Assembly: GCA_900543055.1 (NCBI GenBank)
Contig: UQQI01000016.1
Span: 1 to 29,064, forward strand
DNA length: 29,064 nucleotides
Direction of reading: 5' to 3'
Origin: an uncultured Mollicutes bacterium
GTDB lineage: Bacteria > Bacillota_I > Bacilli_A > RF39 > UBA660
Shown here: positions 15,293 to 20,793 of the stretch, in pieces
How positions within the stretch are numbered: position 1 is the stretch's first letter
Layout of the letters: each line of letters starts with the position of its first letter
Program-made: the position numbers and the translations under genes
The notes under the pieces: model-generated
What the model saw: the letters and a program-made list of their open reading frames with translations, nothing else
Told to the model about the DNA's origin: nothing
Databases searched by the model: none

Positions 15293-16501
15293 TCACCTCA
15301 ACAATTCTTCACGATTAATATGATATTTATCAAAAAATACTTTATCACTTGCGAATAAAAATACTTTTAAATCTTCAACTACAACATTATCTTCAAATAA
15401 ATCTTTATAAAATTCATTTTCTATATTATTATCAGTAATAATACTATATCTTGCTTTTATAAAATCAAAACTAAAACTAAGAAGTCTACTATTATTAATA
15501 ACCATATCAATTAATCCAATATTTCTATAAAATTCAACTTTTTCTTTCATATTAGATATACCATACCCAATAATAGCTGGAAAATTAATAGTCATCTTAA
15601 TTAAATCATCTTTAGAAATATTAAGTTCTAAGAAATTATTTAATTTCCATTTTAAATAGTCACAAGTATATAGTAGAATAAAAGGATTATTACATGTTAT
15701 ATTAATAATTTCATCTTTTAAAAATCCAAAATCTTCTAAACATTTAATCTTCGAATTAACTTCATATAAATGACCACTTCCAAGAATCATAGGGATTTTC
15801 TTAACAATATTTATAATATCAATCTCAGAATATCCATAATTTATAAGATAGGAAAATTCTTCATTAATATCAGTTAAATCTCCAAGAATAATTTTAGGAA
15901 GATAAGAAACAATTTTAATTAAATCATTATCTAAAAAACCAAGGTTTTTCAAATCATCAAACTTCTTATTAATAATACCTAAACTGCAGTCAATAAGTTC
16001 TGGCTCAGAGTACAAAACATTAATAACAGTTTCCTTGGAATAACCATTATCAATAAAATAATTAAATCTTTTCTTTATATAATAATTATCAACATTTAAA
16101 ATATCTGTCTTAATAATTAGTATACTTTTAATTTCTTTACTACTAAAACCTAAATCTTTAAAAAATATAATTTTATTTTTAATCTTTTCTAAAGAAAGTT
16201 CAATTAAATACGGGTAATTTTTAATCATAGTAAAAGCATCTAATTTATTAAAACCCATCTTTGAAAGATCATTTACTCTCTGTTTAATATTTTCAATACT
16301 CATACTTATTATGTTAGGAATAATTTTTGTGATAGAAATAATATCTTTGTTATTAAGACCATTTTTTCTTAAATAACCTCCCATATTTTTAATATTGTAA
16401 AGTAGTGTTGCTTCTGAGCAATTATTAAGTGGATATGAATTTTTAATAAGTTTAAGTTCTTCATCATTGTATCCTAATGAAATCATATATTCATCTAACA
16501 T
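15293..16501 (-). CDS. Large mTERF-like tandem-repeat protein
   Basis: The 402-residue protein consists of ten helical repeats with a strict period. Glycine (or Asn at 294) landmarks fall at residues 10, 48, 83, 118, 153, 188, 223, 259, 294 and 329, so the spacing is 35 residues with single steps of 38 and 36. A proline lies 14 residues after the landmark in seven units (P62, P97, P167, P202, P237, P273, P308). A typical unit reads NGYSKETVINVLYSEPELI, then a second helix such as LGIINKKFDDLKN. This is the mTERF repeat: L-G-F-S-x-E-E-I, hydrophobic, P-x-L-L, S-x-E-x-L-x-x-K-x-x-(F/Y)-L. The period resembles PPR but the sequence does not. mTERF proteins are superhelical nucleic-acid binders of mitochondria and plastids. 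The start is set by AGGTGAT (16505-16511). It is the first gene of the operon with the short paralogue and rnhC. Confidence 0.75.
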   Translation of the reverse strand: MLDEYMISLGYNDEELKLIKNSYPLNNCSEATLLYNIKNMGGYLRKNGLNNKDIISITKIIPNIISMSIENIKQRVNDLSKMGFNKLDAFTMIKNYPYLIELSLEKIKNKIIFFKDLGFSSKEIKSILIIKTDILNVDNYYIKKRFNYFIDNGYSKETVINVLYSEPELIDCSLGIINKKFDDLKNLGFLDNDLIKIVSYLPKIILGDLTDINEEFSYLINYGYSEIDIINIVKKIPMILGSGHLYEVNSKIKCLEDFGFLKDEIINITCNNPFILLYTCDYLKWKLNNFLELNISKDDLIKMTINFPAIIGYGISNMKEKVEFYRNIGLIDMVINNSRLLSFSFDFIKARYSIITDNNIENEFYKDLFEDNVVVEDLKVFLFASDKVFFDKYHINREELLR

Positions 16502-16518
16502 AACATCACCTGTAAAAT

Positions 16519-16527
16519 ATTATAGCA
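16519..16527 (-). promoter_or_regulatory. Extended -10 promoter of the mTERF-like/rnhC operon
   Basis: On the minus strand TGCTATAAT is a perfect extended -10. Initiation would be at about 16512, directly before the ribosome site, so the leader is only about 11 bases. It is divergent from cvpA. Confidence 0.7.
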
Positions 16528-16545
16528 TAAAAGACGTAAATAGTT

Positions 16546-16551
16546 TATAAT
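16546..16551 (+). promoter_or_regulatory. -10 box of the cvpA-trx promoter
   Basis: TATAAT on the plus strand, without a clear -35. Ribosome site AAAGGAGG is at 16565-16572. The two divergent promoters share a 76-base intergenic region. Confidence 0.45.
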
Positions 16552-16577
16552 TAAAATGTAAGTAAAAGGAGGATAGA

Positions 16578-17294
16578 ATGTTAAATATATTTGATGTAGG
16601 AATAATATTACTCTTAATAATGTTTTTAATAGTAGGATTTAAAAATGGAGTAATAAGAGAAGCATTTGCCCTTATTGGAATAATAGCAGTATTTATATTG
16701 TCATTTGTATTTAAAGGACTACTTGGAAATTTAATGTGTATCATACTACCATTTTTCAAATTATCTGGAATAATAGAAGGCTTTTCTGTAATAAACATCT
16801 TGATTTATCAAATAATTGCTTTTATGTTAGTATTTGCAATATTATTAACCATTTATGAAATATTCTTAAAAATATCAAAATTTATCCAAAAATTAGTAAA
16901 TTTAACAATAATATTAATACTACCATCTAAACTATTAGGAGCAGTAGTATCACTAATAAAAGGAGTAATTGTTTTATTTGCAGTATTTATAGTTTTAATG
17001 ATTCCGTTAAAAAATTCAGAACTCTTCACCGGTAGTACTATGGTGAACCAAATATTATATAAGACACCAATACTATCACAGTCAAGTAATAATTATATAA
17101 ATACAGTAGAAGAAATTTACAATTTAGCAGAAAAAGTATCAAATAAAAAAATAAGTACAAATGCTGCTAACTTGGAGTTGCTTGATATGATGTTAAAACA
17201 TAAAATAGTAAATAAAAGCACAGTAGAAAGCCTAGTAAAATTACATAAATTAGATGATGTTAATAATATAGAAACAGTATTACAAAAATACTAA
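16578..17294 (+). CDS. CvpA family membrane protein
   Basis: The 238-residue protein starts NIFDVGIILLLIMFLIVGFKNGVIREAF, the CvpA family opening (Asp in the first helix, then G-x-x-x-G-x-x-R/K-E). It has four predicted membrane segments at about 5-22, 29-52, 73-96 and 117-141, then a polar C-terminal domain of about 90 residues. CvpA was first linked to colicin V secretion in E. coli and is widespread with a poorly defined role in envelope maintenance. In Bacillota the gene often lies beside mutS2 and a thioredoxin gene. Here a thioredoxin-fold gene follows after 11 bases, so the neighbourhood is partly conserved. Confidence 0.85.
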   Translation: MLNIFDVGIILLLIMFLIVGFKNGVIREAFALIGIIAVFILSFVFKGLLGNLMCIILPFFKLSGIIEGFSVINILIYQIIAFMLVFAILLTIYEIFLKISKFIQKLVNLTIILILPSKLLGAVVSLIKGVIVLFAVFIVLMIPLKNSELFTGSTMVNQILYKTPILSQSSNNYINTVEEIYNLAEKVSNKKISTNAANLELLDMMLKHKIVNKSTVESLVKLHKLDDVNNIETVLQKY

Positions 17295-17305
17295 AAGGAG
17301 AGATT

Positions 17306-17611
17306 ATGCAAGAAATAAGAAAGATAAATGACTTTTATGAAATGATAGAACATGATAAAGTATTAGTTATTTTTTACGCAGACTGGTCAGGACCTGCCAA
17401 TATTTTACTTCAAGTAACAGAAGATTTAAAAGAAGAACTAAAAAGTTATGAAGTAGTAAAAGTAAATACAGATAAGCTTATGCAAATAACAAGAAAATAT
17501 CATATAACTTCAGTACCAGCTTTAAAAGTATTTAAAAATGGAAAAATAACATTAGAATCATCTGGAGTAAAGACAAGAGAGGAACTATCAAAACTATTAG
17601 CAGAAAACTAA
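17306..17611 (+). CDS. Thioredoxin-fold protein lacking both active-site cysteines
   Basis: The 101-residue protein is a complete thioredoxin fold by sequence: VLVIFYADWSGPANILL at the active site, VVKVNTDKLMQITRKYHITSVPALKVFKNGK with cis-Pro71, and a final helix. The active site WCGPC has become WSGPA (27-31), with Ser28 and Ala31 in place of both cysteines. No other cysteine is present, so it cannot do thiol-disulfide exchange. It may be a binding or scaffold protein. It follows cvpA after 11 bases with the strong ribosome site AAAGGAGAG, so the two are probably co-expressed. A normal thioredoxin is presumably encoded elsewhere. Confidence 0.85.
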   Translation: MQEIRKINDFYEMIEHDKVLVIFYADWSGPANILLQVTEDLKEELKSYEVVKVNTDKLMQITRKYHITSVPALKVFKNGKITLESSGVKTREELSKLLAEN

Positions 17612-17621
17612 TAGTTTTTTT
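17591..17621 (+). terminator. Rho-independent terminator after the thioredoxin-like gene
   Basis: A 10-bp stem (17591-17600 with 17608-17617), 7-base loop and T run. The last five codons and the stop lie inside it. Confidence 0.9.
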
Positions 17622-17630
17622 CTAGATATT

Positions 17631-17639
17631 TGTTATAAT
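17631..17639 (+). promoter_or_regulatory. Extended -10 promoter of the zinc-ribbon gene
   Basis: TGTTATAAT, a perfect extended -10, with AGGAG at 17648-17652 and ATG at 17661. The leader is short. Confidence 0.65.
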
Positions 17640-17660
17640 ATTATTATAGGAGTTGAGTAT

Positions 17661-17981
17661 ATGTATTGTACTAAATGTGGAAATAAGTTAGAAGAGAACA
17701 ACCTTTTTTGTACTAAATGTGGAGCAAAAATAAATAGAAATCAAAGCAATAATATTAATGAAAACACATCAAAAGAGATAGAAATATCAGAAGAAGAATT
17801 AGAACTAATAAAAAAACAGCGTAATAATAGAGAAAATAGTCCTAAAAACAGTATAATTTACATTGTTAGTGTATTAGTAGTATTTACAGTTTTCTTTATA
17901 GGAGTTATTGGCATATCTTATTACACAATGGATATAAATGAAAATAGTTCCAAAGAAAAAGAATTAAAAGAGGCATATTAA
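17661..17981 (+). CDS. Zinc-ribbon protein with one membrane segment
   Basis: The 106-residue protein starts MYCTKCGNKLEENNLFCTKCGAKI, a zinc ribbon with CxxC pairs at 3/6 and 17/20. A polar, glutamate-rich linker (about 25-60) follows, then one membrane helix at 64-88 and a short charged tail. The ribbon should be cytoplasmic with the helix as anchor. Such zinc_ribbon_2 proteins are common in Bacillota and mostly uncharacterised. It is monocistronic, with its own promoter and terminator. Confidence 0.8.
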   Translation: MYCTKCGNKLEENNLFCTKCGAKINRNQSNNINENTSKEIEISEEELELIKKQRNNRENSPKNSIIYIVSVLVVFTVFFIGVIGISYYTMDINENSSKEKELKEAY

Positions 17982-18010
17982 AGTAGAACTTAGGGTTCTT
18001 CTTTTTTTTT
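17982..18010 (+). terminator. Rho-independent terminator after the zinc-ribbon gene
   Basis: AGAAC (17985-17989) pairs with GTTCT (17995-17999), extended by three more pairs past one mismatch, then a run of nine T. Confidence 0.8.
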
Positions 18011-18029
18011 ACAAAAATTATTCAAATTA

Positions 18030-18058
18030 TTGATTTTTAAAGGAAAAAGTGTTATAAT
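18030..18058 (+). promoter_or_regulatory. Promoter of the 18140 gene
   Basis: TTGATT at 18030-18035, a 17-base spacer, and extended -10 TGTTATAAT ending at 18058. The leader is about 75 bases, longer than its neighbours, with no obvious riboswitch. Confidence 0.8.
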
Positions 18059-18139
18059 ATGCAGCAACTAGTGGGTTGGTGTGCGATTGTTATTATAAAA
18101 ATATAAAGTAAAAAGATGTGTATTAATAGGGGGATATTT

Positions 18140-19000
18140 ATGAGTGAATACATTGATGATATAGAAATCACTGACGACGTATTTAAAATATTTTATCAAG
18201 AAGCAACAAAAGAAGAAAAAGAAGAAAGAATAAAAAAAGAAAGAGAAGATATAGAAAGAAGAGGATATCTTCCAGTAAACGATGAGTTTGAAGAAACTAT
18301 GACTTCTCCACAAGAAGTAGTAGAAAAGAATCCAAGAAAATATATAATTGAAGAATGCATTCCAGCGTGTAAAGAATTGTGGAGTAAAAACATTTATACA
18401 TTTATGGTAAGTGATCATTTAAATGATGGAGAGTGTTGGATTGAACTTGATGCAGATGCTTTATCAGATGATAATAAAAGTATTTATTTAGGTCTAGATT
18501 CAAACGAAGTAAAGAAATTTTCATATCATAGAGGTGCAATAAATTTTGGAGTTAGATGTGTAGGAAAAGAAGCACAAGAAAAGTTATTGGAAATAGCACA
18601 AAAATTTGAAATGCAAGATGTTCAGGAAAAACTGGGTTATATTTCAATAGAAAAGTTTTTAATGGATTATTGTGAGTGCTACGAAGAATATGAAAATCCT
18701 GAATATATTGAAATGAAACCATCATGGGAGATGGAAAATCTATCATTTGATGAATTAGCAAACTATATGATGAAATATGATGAGTGGCAAAGTAGTATTC
18801 AAAGTATGAAAACATTAAAAAGATTTTGCAAAAAGAAATTAAGTAAACCATTAGAAGAACTTGTAAAAGAGCATGGTATGATATTAGAAGGCGAAAGAGT
18901 TTATTTGAGTAAATTTCATTATGATAAACATAAAAAATATGTAGAAAGTATATTTGAAGATAATAACTGTACAAATAATGGTACAAATAAGAGTTTATAG
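18140..19000 (+). CDS. Unrecognised acidic soluble protein
   Basis: This 286-residue protein is not one I recognise. The ATG at 18140 is chosen over an in-frame ATG at 18116 because AGGGGG lies seven bases before it and nothing precedes the other. The sequence is acidic and helical near the start (EATKEEKEERIKKEREDIERR). The centre, IYTFMVSDHLNDGECWIELDADALSDDNKSIYLGLD, looks like a beta-rich core. The end holds DELANYMMKYDEW and a Lys-rich helix. Cysteines are scattered (for example in ECIPACKEL and DYCECYEEY) without a metal-site pattern. No signal or membrane segment is seen. A 12-base tandem repeat (18968-18991) gives the tail TNNGTN. It is followed by a pair of membrane proteins under a separate promoter. 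Confidence 0.6.
   Translation: MSEYIDDIEITDDVFKIFYQEATKEEKEERIKKEREDIERRGYLPVNDEFEETMTSPQEVVEKNPRKYIIEECIPACKELWSKNIYTFMVSDHLNDGECWIELDADALSDDNKSIYLGLDSNEVKKFSYHRGAINFGVRCVGKEAQEKLLEIAQKFEMQDVQEKLGYISIEKFLMDYCECYEEYENPEYIEMKPSWEMENLSFDELANYMMKYDEWQSSIQSMKTLKRFCKKKLSKPLEELVKEHGMILEGERVYLSKFHYDKHKKYVESIFEDNNCTNNGTNKSL
18968..18991 (+). repeat. 12-bp tandem direct repeat at the end of the 18140 gene
   Basis: TGTACAAATAAT is followed by GGTACAAATAAG: ten of twelve bases match in frame. Confidence 0.7.
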
Positions 19001-19003
19001 TAA

Positions 19004-19032
19004 TTGACAAATTATAAAAATTAGATTATTAT
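19004..19032 (+). promoter_or_regulatory. Sigma-A promoter of the twin-hairpin gene pair
   Basis: TTGACA at 19004-19009, a 17-base spacer and TATTAT at 19027-19032. It begins four bases after the preceding stop codon, so the next two genes have their own transcript. Confidence 0.85.
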
Positions 19033-19059
19033 AACTCGCTGTAGAAAGAGGAATTGGGT

Positions 19060-19872
19060 ATGGATGATATTGATTTTAAAGAAGAATATATAGATAGAAA
19101 AATAGAAGGCTTAGATGCTAACAAAGCTAGTTTAATTGAGAAAAATGTTTTTATAACAGCATTAGGAATAGCAGGAACATTAGCATTAGGTAGTGCTGCA
19201 TTTATGTTTGGAAAATTAGTAACGCAAATTGCAGTAACACTTGCATTATTCGATGCAGTAATTCCAGTAGTAACAATAATGACAGATGTTTATAGAAACA
19301 ATCAATTAAAACAAATAGAAAAAGAAATGAAACATTTAAAAACATTAAAAAAACAAGGAATAAAGTCAACAAAAGAGTTAGACAGAAAGCGATTAGAAAA
19401 AATAAATGAGTATGAAGAACAAGAAGAAGAAATTTCAGAAAAAAGCGGCTTATATTCGATTCTTACAACAATACTTACAATATCTTGGTTTATATCAACT
19501 TGTGCCTCTTTAATATCTCCAAATGCAGTAATAATATCAATTGTAAGTTTATTAGCAGCAACCGGAGTACTAGCAAAGTCTGCAGCCGATGATAAAAAAA
19601 TATTAGAGTTAGAAGCATCAATCCAAAATTTAAAACATAATATAGAGTTAGGTTCATTATACGGATATACAGATGCTAAAAAAAGTACAAATACAAATAC
19701 TAAAACAAAGCAAAAAGACATTTCAAATGCAAAAACTAAGTCAAAAAGTAACAATATTCAAGCAAGTAAAGCAGTTAACTTAGATAATTGTGAATTAGTT
19801 GATGAATATTTAGAAAGTTTAGAAAGGAAAGATTACAACGACGAAAAAGCAAAAGAACTAATAAAAAAATAA
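19060..19872 (+). CDS. Unrecognised membrane protein with two helical hairpins (first of pair)
   Basis: The 270-residue protein starts at ATG 19060, eight bases after AAAGAGGA; the in-frame TTG six bases earlier is not needed. Membrane segments at about 29-51, 54-75, 131-152 and 155-173 form two hairpins. The 55-residue stretch between them is highly charged and probably coiled coil (LKQIEKEMKHLKTLKKQG, EYEEQEEEISEKSG). The C-terminal 90 residues are polar, with a Lys/Thr/Asn-rich part and a final helix ELVDEYLESLERKDY. All termini and the charged loop should be cytoplasmic. I do not recognise the family. Length and layout match the next gene, so they look like paralogues acting together. Confidence 0.65.
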   Translation: MDDIDFKEEYIDRKIEGLDANKASLIEKNVFITALGIAGTLALGSAAFMFGKLVTQIAVTLALFDAVIPVVTIMTDVYRNNQLKQIEKEMKHLKTLKKQGIKSTKELDRKRLEKINEYEEQEEEISEKSGLYSILTTILTISWFISTCASLISPNAVIISIVSLLAATGVLAKSAADDKKILELEASIQNLKHNIELGSLYGYTDAKKSTNTNTKTKQKDISNAKTKSKSNNIQASKAVNLDNCELVDEYLESLERKDYNDEKAKELIKK

Positions 19873-19884
19873 GTGGGTGATATA

Positions 19885-20697
19885 ATGACAACAAAGGATT
19901 ATTTAGCTGATAAATCAAAAATAATAGATGAAGAAATAAAAAAACTAAGAGATGTATCTGGAAAAGAAACATTATGTACTCTAGGTTCTGCTTTTGTCGG
20001 AGCCTTAGGAATAGGATTCATGTTTTCACCACTTTGGCCCTTAACAATAGGATTTGCATCAATGTCAGCATATATTGCTAATAAAAATTCTGAAGAAAAA
20101 AAACTTAGATTAAGAAAAGTAAAAAGATTAGAATTAGAAAAGAAAAATATTGAAAAGATTCAAAATAAAACTTTAAAATTAAATGGAACACCTGAAAAAG
20201 TAAGGGTAAGAGATAAAAAGATCAAAGATTTAAAAGATGCCAAGAAAAAAGAAGAAGAAAAGCTAAGTGCTAGAAAATTAACATCAGCGCTCTTCTTTGG
20301 ATGGGCAGCCCTAGCAACAGCCATAACGACAATTATTCCATTTGCAGCAATCGTACCACCAATTGTATTATTATCAAATGTTGCAATAAATGAATCAAAG
20401 AAAAAGAATGGTAAAACATCAGAACAATTAATAGAAGATTATGATTTAAATATAAATAACTTAGAAACAAATAAAAAAGTAATCGATTTAGAAAAGCAAG
20501 CAATAAAAAAGAAAAAACAACAAGGAAGAATTCAACAACAAAACAAACAACAGCAACAAGGAAGACAAAGACCACATAGGCAAGCAACTCCTATTAGAAA
20601 AAATATCTCATCATATGAAACAGCTGTTAATAAATATGTCGAAAATTTGTGTAAACAAAAAGAAACAAGTAAAGAATCTCAAAAAGTTAAAAAATAA
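19885..20697 (+). CDS. Unrecognised membrane protein with two helical hairpins (second of pair)
   Basis: The start is ATG 19885 behind GTGGGTGAT, not the in-frame GTG at 19873 that forms part of that ribosome site. The protein is again 270 residues. Hydrophobic hairpins lie at about 29-64 (TLGSAFVGALGIGFMF, PLWPLTIGFASMSAY) and 131-168. A very basic coiled-coil loop (LRLRKVKRLELEKKN, DLKDAKKKEEEKL) separates them, and the tail is rich in Gln and Lys (QQQNKQQQQGRQRP). It ends with a helix YETAVNKYVENLCKQ like the end of its neighbour. It lies 12 bases after that gene and is surely co-transcribed. A membrane-remodelling or scaffold role is only a guess from layout. Confidence 0.65.
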   Translation: MTTKDYLADKSKIIDEEIKKLRDVSGKETLCTLGSAFVGALGIGFMFSPLWPLTIGFASMSAYIANKNSEEKKLRLRKVKRLELEKKNIEKIQNKTLKLNGTPEKVRVRDKKIKDLKDAKKKEEEKLSARKLTSALFFGWAALATAITTIIPFAAIVPPIVLLSNVAINESKKKNGKTSEQLIEDYDLNINNLETNKKVIDLEKQAIKKKKQQGRIQQQNKQQQQGRQRPHRQATPIRKNISSYETAVNKYVENLCKQKETSKESQKVKK

Positions 20698-20705
20698 GAT
20701 TTTTT
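20689..20705 (+). terminator. Weak A/T hairpin with T run after the gene pair
   Basis: AAAAAAT pairs with ATTTTTT around AAG. There are no G-C pairs, so it is a weak candidate. Confidence 0.3.
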
Positions 20706-20729
20706 GAGTGTAAACTTTCTTGTTTTTTC

Positions 20730-20758
20730 TTGTTTAGGTATATTTAATTTGCTATACT
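20730..20758 (+). promoter_or_regulatory. Promoter of ppdK
   Basis: TTGTTT at 20730-20735, a 17-base spacer and extended -10 TGCTATACT ending at 20758. Directly at the expected start site lies the palindrome TGTCATAATGACA (20764-20776), a possible operator. Strong ribosome site AAGGAGGG is at 20776-20783. Confidence 0.7.
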
Positions 20759-20763
20759 TAAGG

Positions 20764-20776
20764 TGTCATAATGACA
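20764..20776. promoter_or_regulatory. Palindrome at the ppdK transcription start
   Basis: TGTCAT-A-ATGACA is a perfect 6-bp dyad around one base. It is placed where a repressor would block initiation. No regulator can be named. Confidence 0.45.
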
Positions 20777-20793
20777 AGGAGGGTATAAATTAA

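Noticed and set aside
15293..16501. Pentatricopeptide (PPR) repeats
   Set aside because: The 35-residue period matches, but the G-F-S-x-E-E-I and P-x-L-L pattern is that of mTERF and not of PPR.
18116..18139. ATG at 18116 as the start of the acidic protein
   Set aside because: No ribosome site precedes it, while AGGGGG lies correctly before the in-frame ATG at 18140.
19054..19062. TTG start at 19054 for the first twin-hairpin protein
   Set aside because: The ATG at 19060 is better spaced from AAAGAGGA and removes the odd TTG start.
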